Source of the DNA: Gari tellinella
Lineage: Eukaryota; Mollusca; Bivalvia; Cardiida; Psammobiidae
Length of the DNA: 64,000 bases
NCBI GenBank assembly: GCA_922989275.2
Contig: OV277869.1
Location: 25,430,189 to 25,494,188, forward strand
Direction of reading: 5' to 3'
Part shown: positions 32,791-44,600 of the stretch, in pieces
Layout of the letters: every line of letters starts with the position of its first letter
Numbering within the stretch: position 1 is the first letter of the stretch
Program-made: the position numbers and the translations under genes
Notes under the pieces: model-generated
What the model saw: the letters and a program-made list of their open reading frames with translations, nothing else
Told to the model about the DNA's origin: nothing
The model's database searches: none

Positions 32791-33328
32791 AAGAGCTGTC
32801 CGCAAGACAGCAAGCTCGGCTATCTGATCCTTTGTACTAAAAGCAGTTATGGAATAAAAAACAGTAGTTGTAGTGATGTATGCTTTAAGTGGAGGGAATT
32901 TACTAGGTTGATCAAAAATCTAAACGTGGATGTCTAAGTTCAAAAGGGGAGATAATTCATACAAAATACCATCTAGAATTATGCGCATCTTGTGTAGGAC
33001 AAGTCATATGTTTGAGGTGAAGCGATTATTGAATAAAACTATTAGTTGTAGTGATTTATGCCTTAAGTGAAGGGCGTTTTCAAGGTTGATCAAAACCTAA
33101 ACGATGATGTCCAAGTCCAAAAGAGGAGATAATGCATACAAAATACCATCTAGAATTGTCCTCTTTGATGATTGAGGGCAGGTTAGATGTGTATGGTAAA
33201 ATTAAAATGCAACATAAGTGATATATGCTTTAAGTTGATTACATTTAGGTTGATCAAAAACCTTAACATGCAACGCCGACGCGAGGGTAACTGTAATACC
33301 TCTCCATATTCTTCGAATAGTCGAGCTA
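32791..33328 (+). repeat. CAAGAGCTGTCCGCAAGACAGC repeat with internal tandem units
   Basis: It starts ACAAGAGCTGTCCGCAAGAC and ends ATTCTTCGAATAGTCGAGCT, with AGCTCGGCTAT near the start mirrored at the end. The body has three loose ~170-bp units, each with TTGTAGTGATxTATGCxTTAAG, GTTGATCAAAA and ACAAAATACCATCTAGAATT. A non-coding dispersed repeat of unknown class. Confidence 0.6.
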
Positions 33329-33385
33329 AATAACCTTGAAGTTATTCTTAATAATATGTCTTAATTATTTCCCTCGTAGTATTGG

Positions 33386-33610
33386 GCCTGTCTTATGAAA
33401 CGTTGTACGACATATATTGTCGTATGTCAGATTCTAAAATTCTCTTTTATTTATTTCTCCACCTAATCCTGTTTTGTGACATCACGTTGGAATCATCTTG
33501 AAAAGACGATTCAAAATAAATGTACAAGACATGATTAGATGTAGAAATAATAAATGATAACATTTGTCTTACGACTGTTTTTGTCGCAGGGCAGGACATG
33601 TTGTAAGACG
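33386..33610. mobile_element. Diverged family-I element
   Basis: GGGCCTGTCTTATGAAACGT on the left, TTGTAAGACGTGCCCC on the right, and inner mirrored blocks CTAATCCTG and CAAGACATGATTAG. Confidence 0.6.
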
Positions 33611-33625
33611 TGCCCCAGATATTTT

Positions 33626-33800
33626 ATTAACCCATTAAACCCAAGCGATGCATATATGCATCCTTTTTAATTTGCAAACAATGAGGAGCCAGATCAGAAG
33701 GCGCTCTATAGTCAGGGTTTGCACTGTTTGTTTTTTTGCAATGTATTGTTAAACATGGACTAGACATGCAAAACAATCGACATTGATCACATTAGGTTTC
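33626..33800. mobile_element. Diverged TTAA-bounded core-C MITE
   Basis: TTAACCCATTAAACCCAAGC then the small palindrome ATGCATATATGCAT, a decayed hairpin with TTGCAAACAATGAGGAGCC and GCACTGTTTG, and a right tail GGTTTCAGGAGTCAAAAGG. Confidence 0.55.
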
Positions 33801-35570
33801 AGGAGTCAAAAGGTCAAATCACACTGTTTTGAGAAACTCCATACATAAAAGATTTAAACCCGTTCGAAAAGAAGTATTTTTATCCTCTTTTTCAGGAAAA
33901 TGACCTTTTTATTTGTGAATATAGTTGCCTTATATACATATGTATACAATATTTCTTCAATCACATAAAATAAACACAGAATGATTTTGAAGTCTTTATT
34001 AGGGTTGTATCTCAACAAGTTAATCATATTAAAATAATAACTGAAATCAATACGCTTATCCTAAAACATTTGAAAAGAGAACCTTTCAAAGGTGAGTTAA
34101 ACCAGTCACCTTACCATGCCCAATATATTAACAACAAAATAATCACCCCTATAAATAAGTTAACACTTATAGCCATGTTATGGTGGCATAGTTTTGCCAC
34201 TACTTAATGAACATTGTACTTAGTTTTTCTGACAAGTGTTCAGTTAATAGCTCACATAAATACTTTGTAACTAAAACGTGGAATTTTTCCATGAAAATCT
34301 GATAATTATCGTATCACGCCAAATGACATGTAAGTGTCATATACTGCCATCACATAAAATAAGTTAACTTAAACTTTTATTTAAATTTTTTTTCTTGATA
34401 ACTTATCTAAATATAGGTATGCTTTACTTCCAGACAGTTCTGTGATGTTCCTTGCACATTAAAGGACGACAGACGCAGTCATCCGAATACAATTTTCTTT
34501 TTTGGCAACATGTGCTGGTTAAATATCCATTTTCTAGACAAATTCGTTAAGTGGTGGCAATTTAAAAGTAATCATGACAAAATGTGTTGGCTTATTTATC
34601 GAATTTTGGTAAAACATGTCCACATTCCACTTCTCAGAAAGTTATCGGAAAACAAGAATTCATTTTTTCTTGAAAACTAACTAGATCTACCTAAAATAAT
34701 TGTGTGAGAAATTAACAGGAAACTATCATGAAAAATAAGTGGTTAACTGTTGATAAATAAAAATACATAACTTTAACTATATATGTAAACTGGTTTAATA
34801 TGGATTTTGAGTATCCTGATGTTATGAATAAAATTAGTTTACACTTTGCCTCATGGAAGATTGGTCTTTACCAAATGAGTTCTCTCGTTAAATAAAGTCT
34901 TTATGATTATTATTATTATTATTATTATTACTCCACACAAACATTCGAGCTATCATCTGGGTTTTGTCCTAATGGTACATATTTATGACAACAAAGAGAA
35001 ACTATTTTCTTCAGTGTAGTAATAAATTAAAAGCATTAAATGCATGTCTAGTTTATAACAGGTTAAATGGTGTATCTATTTCCAAGTCTCAAAAAAGAAA
35101 GCCATGGTGACATGAACTAATCCATTTACGTGTATATTGCAACATGATTATATAACCTACAGAGAAAAACAAAATCAAGAATAAAACTCATTCTTAAATC
35201 TCTTTTAATTTTTGTAACAATAAGATCTGTATCTATCCACACCATTAAACTACAATATAAGTTTATTATAACAAATAGATAATACGAGTCGTGCCATGAC
35301 AAAACCTGCCTTATTGCATTGAAACATTATACAGACTGAGCACATTTGTCATCCCAGGCTCTGTATCTGATTTTGGTATACACTGACAAATACCGTATAT
35401 ACAACGCTTCATCGTTTGCAATGCAAATAAGTCAGGTTTTCTCATGGCACGGTTCAAGTAATGCATCTTTACTGTAAACACAAATATATAGCTTAATACA
35501 ACAATACTCATTTGGAATGCTTTGAAATTTAACTTATTAATACATACAAATGAATATTCACCAGGACTAA
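33801..35570. other. No gene recognised; ATT microsatellite
   Basis: AT-rich DNA. Only (ATT)n at 34902-34931 and a few decayed repeat pieces can be named. Confidence 0.5.
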
Positions 35571-35639
35571 AACTGCCTGATTTTGCAGTACCGCCCCCCC
35601 TCCCCCTTCTTACTATTAACTAGCCTATTAAGACGGATT

Positions 35640-35888
35640 TTGTTCCATGTTTCAAACAGATGGGTGATTGAAATATGAGGAAAGTCAAGCAGAAAGCTTC
35701 AAAGCCGGCTTTGTACTTTATTTTCATAGTGCTCAGCAAGACGTAAAAAGGTGTGCCTAGTTAAAAAGGTGTACCTAGAATATTTCCTTTGGTACATATT
35801 CATGGCTGTTTAAAGTGGAACATTTATCTTGAGCGGAGGAATAAAAAATAAAGGTGTAAAAAGGCGTATTAATGGGGTAATAGGTAAA
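35640..35888. mobile_element. Decayed core-B MITE
   Basis: The right half is intact (GGTACATATTCATGGCTG, GGAGGAATAAAAAATAAAGG, AAAAAGGCGTATTAATGGGG); the hairpin is nearly lost. Confidence 0.55.
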
Positions 35889-36215
35889 AACTTCTAAATA
35901 GAAACAATGGAACCTTACATGAACATCTCTTTGGTTGTATACCAGTTGACAATGTCTTACAAAGTCTGTCATACACAGCTCCATTAATACTACGAATTTA
36001 ACCAATCATATATCTCTCCCTTAATCTAATTAGGTGGTACAACAATGGAAACATACATGAACATCGCCTTGATTGTATATCAGTTGACACATGTCTTACA
36101 AAGATTGCCATACTCTATTAATACAACAAATTAAACAAATGGTATACCTTTCCCAAACTCTAACCAGGGAGTATAGCAATGGAAACATACATTATTAACA
36201 TCTTCCTCGATAGTA

Positions 36216-36468
36216 TAGAAGTGGAGAATCTGTTATTATTTCCCGTTTAAACGCAAACGTATGCAAACTCGCAAAACACTAAAACGTAGAAAAGAACAAC
36301 TTTTGGACAATTCTGATAATTCTTGTTTATCTTGGTGGCAAACAGTTTGGAGCCTGATCAGACGCCGGGTTACCCGGCGTCTGATCTGGCTCCAAACTGT
36401 TTGCACTGCAAATGATAGTTTTAGCGTAAACGCGTTTATTGGGAAAGAATAACGTTTTCTCCACTGTA
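36216..36468. mobile_element. Carrier-E MITE with core A (in tandem array)
   Basis: It inserted at TA in GATTGTATATCAGTTG: neighbouring array units give the empty site GTATATCAG, and the filled site reads GTA[TAGAAGTGG..CCACTG]TATCAG. Left end has one extra base; otherwise like 36837-37086. Confidence 0.85.
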
Positions 36469-36836
36469 TCAGTTGACACATGTCTTACAAAGGCTGTCAT
36501 ACACCCATCCAATACTAATACCAATTAAACCAAAGATATATCTCTCCCTAAATCTAATCAGGGAGTATAACAATGGAAACATACATTATTAACATCTTCT
36601 TTGATTGTATATCAGCTGACACATGTCTTACAAAGTCTGTAATAAATCGCTGCATCAATGATATCAATTACGAATGATATATCTCTCTCTAAATATAACC
36701 CAACAACAGATACAATAAATAAACATAGTGGTATAAAAATGGAAACATAAATGAACATTTATTTGATTGTTTATTAGTTGACGCATGTCTTACAAAGTAT
36801 GCCATACAGCACAGCATTAATAATGCCATTTATACC

Positions 36837-37086
36837 TACAGTGGAGAATCTGTTATTCTTTCCCGTTTAAACGCAAACGTACGCAAACGCAAAGCACTAA
36901 AACGTAGAAAAGTACAACTTTTGGACAATTCTGATAATTCATGTTTATCTTGGTGGCAAATAGTTTGGAGCCAGATCAGACGCCGGGTTACCCGGCGTCT
37001 GATCTGGCTCCAAACTGTTTGCACTGCAAATAATAGTTTTAGCGTAAACGCGTTTATTGGGAAAGAATAACAGATTCTCCACTGTA
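36837..37086. mobile_element. Carrier-E MITE with core A (in tandem array)
   Basis: 250 bases, TA borders, full-length ends; same orientation as 36216-36468 and 10605-10854. Confidence 0.85.
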
Positions 37087-37399
37087 TGATATATCTCCCT
37101 CTAAAGCTAACCAAACAACAGGTACAACTAGAACTATCACTAAAGGTGATTGATACCCCCATCCCAAACTGAGCTGTCACAAACCCCACATAATGTCATA
37201 AATACCAAGTAAAAGATTGACTTTCATCTTCCTTAGTAAATGTGAAATTTATTAGTAAATAAGGTGACTGGCTAATTAATGTAAGTTTTTGGAGTTTGAT
37301 TAAGCAACCCTCAGCATCTAGATCATTTAAAACATTAACTATGAATATCTGTTATGGATGAGATCTACACTTCAAGAAAGTGGAATGTTCCAATTATAG

Positions 37400-38080
37400 A
37401 CAATTTTCAAGTTGAAAAGAGACATAATTCTGTCAAACGTGTACGAGTTATGAAACTTGTCCCAACATAACCATAATAACGTGTTTCAAGTTTGTAGACA
37501 ATATTATAACATGTTTTCAAGAAAATGGATTGTCAAAAAATTCAAGTTAAAAAGGGGTATAATTCAGTCAGTTTTGTGCAGGATGAAATTTGAGATAAAG
37601 TGTCTAAACATAACATTATAATGTGTACCAAGTTCATAAACAGATCTTATAAGAACATGGTCAAAGTTCCCATTTAAGGAGCAATATTTCAAATTCCAAA
37701 GAGGTATGATTCTGTCAAAAAATGTGCAAGAGTTATGAACTTGTAGAAGAATCCCCTAACAGAACACCCATAATGTGTACCAAGTTTGAAGACAATCTCA
37801 TAAATAGTTTTCAAGAAAATAGCATGCACCAAGAAATATGTCAAAATTAAGAAACAATTTATAAAGGAGCATAATTCTATCAAATTTTGTGAAAGAGTTA
37901 TTACACTCGGAAAAGCGTCTTCTAACACAACACTGATTATGTTTACCAGGGTTTGAAGACAATATCATAATTTGTTTTCAAGAAAATTGCTTGTAAAATG
38001 TCCCAATTAAGGGAAAAAATCAAATTAAAAAGGGGCATAGTTCTGTCAAATTTTGTGCAAGAGTAAACAATCTTGTCACT
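37400..38080. repeat. Loose tandem repeat of AAAGGGGCATAATTCTGTCAA type
   Basis: About five units of 135-165 bases, each with CATAATTCTGTCAAA, GTGCAAGAGTTATGAA, CAAGTTTGxAGACAAT and TTTTCAAGAAAAT. This is a common molluscan dispersed repeat type in my memory. Confidence 0.65.
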
Positions 38081-38792
38081 GAATGTCCCCGTTACAATCT
38101 GCTAGGATAAAGAAAATAATAAATATTATAATCCATATTCATGGCGGTAAAAGGTGGAGCTATTTTCTTCTTTGAAGAAATAAATTAAAGGAGTACTTAG
38201 TGTAGTTAAGGGGTTATGGCTTAAACCACAAAAACATTCCCATCAAGTAAATACAATATACATGTATCCTAAGAACTTGTAGAAGCAGTGTATAACAAGT
38301 GTACAAGATAAATCGAGATCCTCATTCATTTATAATAATATGATCCATATCATGAGAGTACCAGACTTATTGGGTTGAAAGCGCATGTGGTTCTGGAGCA
38401 TGCCAGCTTGGTCAACTGGCAGAAAAGAATGGGGACCACTAACATAGCCTGACATAATATAGTAGAAGGCTGCCAGAGGGTGTACCCTTTTCAGTGATTC
38501 GATTGATGGATAAATTTATCATAAAATGATGTATTTGTAAGTCAGTCTAAGTACTATAAAGGTTAAAATCCAGAATATTTGTAACTCTGAGATTGTGGTC
38601 AGGTTCAAATACTAGATCAATATCTCATATTTCTAAATCAATGTAAATGAGGTGTTGATCTGGCCACTTGTCTCCTTGAGTCGCCATATGACTTAAATAC
38701 TGTTAAAGTGACTTGAGTTCAACATTGGGTTGAAAAAGTGAAGACCAAGCCGGACCACAAGAGCAAGTCCTGTCTGATCATGGTATACATTG

Positions 38793-39035
38793 TTAACTCT
38801 TTCAACAGCATGGACCTGTTTAAAATATACTTATTATTTTTACAAACAGTGTCGACCAAGATCAGAGGGTTTCTATAGGAGCCCTATTATCTTGGTCTAC
38901 ACTGTTTGCTAATTCAGACCAGTATTTATTAAACTACCCAGAATTACAAGTAGACTGGTTCATGTGTTGACAACTAAAACGATCCACAAGGGAACCTAAT
39001 AGTCCACAAGAGTTACTTAGTGTTGAAAGAGTTAA
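38793..39035. mobile_element. TTAA-bounded MITE with core C
   Basis: Ends TTAACTCTTTCAACAGCATG and, inverted, TTAACTCTTTCAACACTAAG with TTAA at both borders. Hairpin at about 38850-38920. Inner block CCAGAATTACAAGTAGACTGG. Confidence 0.8.
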
Positions 39036-39105
39036 AACAATTTAGAATATAAAATCATTCAAGAAGCTACTGAAATCAAACAATGTCTACCCTAACTGCA
39101 ATGCA

Positions 39106-39349
39106 TTAACCCTTTCCCTTATAGAAGCGACTTTTAGCGTATTCATTTTATTCATCCGCCAAAGAAAATAGTTCCATTTTATACTGTCATGAATATGTAC
39201 TATAAGAAATATTTTCTATATACTAGCAGATAGTAACTTAAAGTAGGCTGAAAGTAAAGCAGAATGTGCCCTAGGGCACATTCTGCTTTGCTTTCAGCCT
39301 GCTTTAATAGGTCACATATCTTAACTACTAGAAACAGGCTATGGGTTAA
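39106..39349. mobile_element. TTAA-bounded MITE with core B, inverted
   Basis: TTAACCCTTTCCCTTATAGA at the left and CTATGGGTTAA at the right. Hairpin at about 39237-39306 with axis TGTGCCCTAGGGCACA. Confidence 0.8.
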
Positions 39350-39891
39350 GTCTTTGCATGCTAGGTAATTGTTTCGTCTGCAAGAATTGTTGTCTACTGA
39401 TGTTCTAGAAATAACATTTTCAAAGTATCTTTTCAATTTATGCTGAGACGTTGAGTTTCGCAGCGTCTTGCCTGGATTCCAACTGTTTGCACTGATAAGC
39501 ATTATTCCAATGCTAGCATGCATGGAGACAAGTCTAATTTTCTCATGTCATGGCTCATATATATCATATTATTATAGTTCAGATCATATATGTTCACAGA
39601 GAGCAGAACTTTATAAATGAATATGCATCTGAAAAATTAACATGTAATCTAAACAGTCCACAACAAAACCAACGTGCCATCTCCAATGTTAGTCCATATA
39701 TCACACTGGACGAAAATGAAAGGCATATTTCATCATAACAATGCTTTCCTCAATATATACACTATAGGTCGCATTCTCCGCAATAGTGTCTGTCAAATGA
39801 CTGCCATAGGACCTTGCATTCCAACTGACAGCTAAAAGCAAGATGACCAATGTTTTAACACTTTTACTCTCAATGATGCCTAAAAGCGCAT

Positions 39892-40102
39892 TTGCAAACA
39901 GTTTTGATCCTGAACAGACGCCGCATAACGCAGCGTCTGATCAGAATCAAAACTGTTTGCCACTGGTTTTTAAATTACCTCAGTTATACTGCTTTAAATC
40001 AAACTTTGAAACGATATTGCAGACAACAATGTTTAAGCAGATGACAATATGGCGGTGAAGGTGTAAAAAAGGCATGCTAATTTTGATCATGAAAGGGTTA
40101 TC
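39892..40102. mobile_element. Core-A element
   Basis: Hairpin at 39892-39961 (axis GCCGCATAACGCAGC). The right inner block AGACAACAATG..GATCATGAAAGGGTTA is shared with 28615-28820. Confidence 0.65.
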
Positions 40103-40275
40103 AGACAAAAATGGTATTTGTTGCAATGACTATGGAGGAATGGGTTAGCCCTTTACGCCATAGATATACCTTTTTCAGCATTTAATTCATTCCGTGACTG
40201 AAATAAAGTTCCTTTTATGATTGACTTATCAAACTATTTTTAACACTTTCGAGAAACAATAAAAACTATGTTAAA

Positions 40276-40434
40276 TCTGAATAAGGGGAGATCCTTTGAA
40301 AGCACAGAAAACAAAGCAAATACTGAAAATTGCAGACTCGGTTTAATTGAGTCTGTTCATGAGCAATACTGAAATATGCAACAGTGCTCACGCCCCCTAG
40401 CACCAGCTTAAGCGGAATTCAACTTTCAACTGTA
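40276..40434 (-). repeat. Inverted truncated copy of the 204-bp unit
   Basis: Reverse complement of 30862-31040: AAGGGGAGATCCTTTGAAAG, CAGACTCGGTTTAATTGAG, CCCCCTAGCACCAGCTTAAG. Confidence 0.75.
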
Positions 40435-40440
40435 AGCCCG

Positions 40441-40735
40441 TGATTCACCTGTACCTATGAATGTTAATTTCTTATTTCACTACTAGAACATTTTTCTTAC
40501 TTTGACAGTTTCTGTGAATGCTGTCACCTTTCTAAAAAAAAATCCAACTGACTCCGAGGATCAACGGCTATTTCCGTCAGCACACTTGCTGATGAAAACC
40601 AGGTTCCAGGCGTGAGACAGCAAGTGTACTGACGTTGGATTTTTGAGAAAGGTGACAGCAGTCACCAAAACTGTCAAAGTAAAATATTTTCTGGTAGTGT
40701 AAAAAGAACTTAATATTCATATCGAATCACCTACT
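40441..40735. mobile_element. Fold-back element with ~130-bp arms
   Basis: The arms pair through GATTCACCTG, ATGAATGTTAATTTCTT, CACTACTAGAACATTTT, ACTTTGACAGTTT, TGCTGTCACCTTTCT and AAAATCCAAC. The loop holds CCGTCAGCACACTTGCTGATG and its partial mirror AGCAAGTGTACTGACG. No ORF. Confidence 0.7.
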
Positions 40736-41079
40736 AAATGAACTCTTTCAAAGATTCATCTGTACCTGTTTCAAACTGTATGCATTTAGTTAGCCTTATT
40801 TATTGAAGGAGTGTCAAGGAGTTTTGATCCTGATCAAATGGTTAATTATTTGGCATCTGGTCAGAATCTAAACCTTTGCCAAATACCAGAAAAGTAATAA
40901 ATAACGTTCTAAAGAAATAGAATTTATAATCAATATTACAATGATCCCTACATCCCTCAGTATCGAACTTTATGAGTCATTATTAGACATCAATAATTAA
41001 GCCTCAGAAAGTTCTTCCATGTCAAACACACTTTCCTCTGCTTAATTCACTACTCCGCCTCTCAATTACATGTAACTCT

Positions 41080-41300
41080 TTAACTTTTTCAACACTAAGT
41101 AACTCTTGTGGGTTATTAGGTTCCCTTGTGGATCGTTTTAGTTCTAAAAACATGAACCAGTCCACTTGGAAATCTGCGTAGTTTTACCGAAACTGCTCTA
41201 AGTTAGCAAACAGTGTAGACCCTCATCAGAGGGCGCCTATACACAGTTTTTAAATGTAATGCGTATATTCTAAACAGGTCCATGGTGTTGAAAGAGTTAA
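41080..41300. mobile_element. TTAA-bounded core-C carrier, hairpin shortened
   Basis: TTAACTTTTTCAACACTAAG at the left, TGTTGAAAGAGTTAA at the right. One arm of core C remains (GCAAACAGTGTAGACCCTC). Lies 3' of the STK16 gene. Confidence 0.7.
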
Positions 41301-41517
41301 ATACTCGAACAATATTGCCTTCTCTCTGCCTCAAATTTACGATCTATTCATATTCTATAACAGATTCTTTCCTTTTTTTGATACTTCAAGAAAAACCAAG
41401 TGACCAACAATGTTGGTGCTTATCAGATTCCGCCGTACTCGGCATTCCATTTTGACTGAATGTTTGCAAATGCCTGAAAGATCACTTTTTGCACTCTGAC
41501 TATCCTGATAAACCAGG

Positions 41518-41661
41518 GTCCATGCTTATAGAGCGTTTGAGTTGAGTCTGAGTGCATTCTCAAGCATTTGACTAGTCAAATTGGAGCCTAGGCTCCAATC
41601 TGACCAATCAAATGCTTGAGAACGATTTCCCACTTAACTCAAATGCTTTATAAGCATGGAC
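41518..41661. repeat. Family-K palindrome in the STK16 3' flank or UTR
   Basis: Near-perfect palindrome: GGGTCCATGCTTATAGAGCG to its mirror CATTTGATTGGTC.., centred on GGAGCCTAGGCTCC. It begins 24 bases past the STK16 stop codon (on the minus strand), so a normal-length 3' UTR would include a strong hairpin. Confidence 0.75.
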
Positions 41662-41684
41662 CCTGATATACACTGTAGCAATAT

Positions 41685-44600
41685 TCACACATCGTTTGAA
41701 GTTCGTTTACAGAGTGTCTGAGCTTTATTGAGTATCTGGTCTATGAAAGGTCTTTCCATTATGTTAACCACCATACACTCCCGTATCGTCTCCTCTATTG
41801 CACTAGTGAACCTGAAACAGAAGTTGTAAAAATAGTAAAGCATTTAACTCTTTCAAGTTACATTGATAGTTTTACCTGTGCATCCAGAGTCCTACACTCA
41901 TTAAATTTGCCAGGGACTCATTATTTAAAAAGTTGCGAGTCTAGCTTTTCTGACCTTTATTAACTCATAAGCAAATACTTAATAGAAGCTTAAAACAGTA
42001 CTTAATAGTAGCTTAAAGCAGGTTGAAAGGAAAGCAGAATGTGCCTTAAGGCACATTCTGCTTTCCTTTCAACCTGCTTTAAGTGGTCACCTGTCTTCAA
42101 AACTAGAAATAAGTTATGGAATACTGGGTTATTTTTTCACCTCAAGGACTCGATGTTTGTCTCAAGGACTCATTGTTTTACAGAGTGTGCATCCCGAGGA
42201 CTCATTCATCTGGTTTTAAAAATTATCTCTGTGAATCAACGCTTAGTAACTCATGTTGGTTATAAAGTTCCCTCGTGGACCTTTTTAATTACCATAATGT
42301 GAACTAGTCTACTTGGAATTCTGGAGTTTAATAAATACTGCTCTAAATTAGCTAACAATGTAGACCCTAATAAGAGGGCTCCTATAGGAGCCCTCTGATC
42401 TAGGTCTTCACTGTTTTCAAATGTAATGAGCATATTTTGAAAAGGTTCATCAGGTGTTGAAAGAATTAATCAATTCATCCACATAAGTAACTTAAAATAC
42501 CTAGCCATAAAAGCGCTATTTAGAACCTAAATAAGCAACCACCAAAAATTAGACAGATATGGGCCCTTATAAATAGGCATCAGCGTAATGTAGAACAGAA
42601 GTCTCTTTTCAAAAATGATGCAGAAAGAAAACGCCTGTCCTACACTAGCAGTAACTGGCATTTACAACTTCTGCCAAGTGTGACTTGTATTTATTTGTTG
42701 AATTGTCTCCCTTTAGCTGTCATTTATTTGAATTTGGTGTCATGTTTAAGCAGTACCCCATAAATACGCCTTTTTACGCCTTATTTATTCCTCAACTGAA
42801 GAAAATGGTTCCAATTTATACAGTCATGAATATGAAAATTCAGAAATATTTTCTTTATCTTAACAGGCGCTACTTAAAGCAGGTTGAAAGTAAAGCAGAA
42901 TGCACCTGAAGGCGCATTCTGCTTTTCTTTCATCCGGCTTTAAGTGACCATCTGTCTTTAAAACTAGAAACAGGTTATGGGGTAATGGGTTAAACTAGTT
43001 CATACACAGGATAACACAAGATAAACCTTAAACTAGTTGAGGTGAGCTATTGGCTTGTTGAAGAAGGACATAATATTTCGAAATTTAACTTCATATTAAC
43101 ACACTATTTTCTGGTAGTTAGTTAGTCCTGCTTTTAAACTTTAAGCAGTGTCATTTTGGTACAAATCATATGTTAACTCTATACGATCAGTTATTAAGAT
43201 CTAAAGTACACAGTGACAGTGTTAATCATCATAGAATAAGGGACAGTTACCATTGTTTAAAGGTTTCTTTTCAGCATTGCTAGTAAAGTCACTCCGCTTA
43301 GATTCTAAGATTGTTCATGTTTTTCACTCACTAACATTGTTTTTTCATTCCCATTATTGCTGGCTTATTATTTGCAGCCTGTATCATGTGTAAGAGAAGT
43401 AGATCTACAGGGAGACAGAGAACCAGAAATAATTGTTAGCTCCATCACCTTAGAATTCGTAAGGAGACAAAATGACAATACACTTTTGTTCTATGGTATG
43501 GCAATAATATGCATTTATCAACGGCAGAATTGACAACTGGAGACACATATAGTAACATTTTAACAACTGATATAGTGGTGTATACCCTGTGTTCTGTGGA
43601 AATTTAACCAGGTTACCCATCACCGCCAGAGCAATGCTGTCACCCCTCTGGTACACCTTCTCAAAGGGCGATTCAAGGAAAGCCATGGCATACAGTGTAC
43701 ACCCTAACGACTGCAACAGAAATACACATCATTTACATATCAATCAGCTGTTTCTCATTAAGTTAACCCATTACCCAATAGCCTGTGTCTAGTATTGAAG
43801 GTAGGTGACCACTTAAAGCAGATTGAAAGTAAAGTAGAATGCGCCTTTAGGCGCATTCTGCTTTACTTTCAGCGTGCTTTAAGCTACTATCTAATAGGAT
43901 ATAGAAAATAGTTTGTATAGTACATATTCAAGACTGTATAAAAAGGAACCTTTTTCTTTATTGGAGGAATAATTTAAATGCATAAAAAGGCATATTTATG
44001 AGATAATGGGTTAATGTTTACACAATGATTCAATGCTTATCTTGTCAGTGTCTACATTTTATTCATTTCTTCAAAGTATATAATTTTAAAATACTGTATT
44101 ATGACAAACTATAAATGTTGAAGGCTGAAACTGCAAGCATACAGTGCTCACACCCTACAACGGCCCTCCAATCAATGGTTCCCTTCGTATAACAATGCAT
44201 GCCACTGTTCTCAAAACAAGACTTTAATATGCAAGTTTCAAAATTCACAAGGAACTCTTCAATACAAGATTCTTATTTCAAACCTTACATAACTTTCGCA
44301 ACACTATGATATTTTAAAGAAAATAATCCAGACCTGAGAATATGGCACTGTCAAGTGAAAAACAGTGTAGACCCTGTTCAGAATTTTCTGCAAGGGATTT
44401 TTTTTATCTAGCTTTATACTACTTGCAAACAAACATATATTTTGTATCTTACATAAACTGAAAACCAACTGGTATAATTGCAAAAAGAAAACAAAATACT
44501 CAAATGAAAGCAAATTTGTGGCATTACAGTGCATATTGAAATATAATCCGTATAAAACCATGAACAATGTGGGTTTTTTTTTAAACTTTTCCCTTCTGTC

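Larger units (their letters stand above)
35890..37135. repeat. Tandem array of ~140-bp units carrying two MITE insertions
   Basis: Units repeat ACAATGGAAACATACATGAA, GATTGTATATCAGTTGACAC, ATGTCTTACAAAG and ATATATCTCTCCC at 35904, 36042, 36176, 36570 and 36736. Spacing is 134-166 bases after subtracting the inserted carrier-E elements. Uninterrupted units show the empty insertion sites. Confidence 0.8.

Noticed and set aside
32563..32805. 80-codon minus-strand frame with ANNLDPDQAPRNASSD
   Set aside because: Translation of a core-A hairpin inside a MITE, no start context or exon structure.
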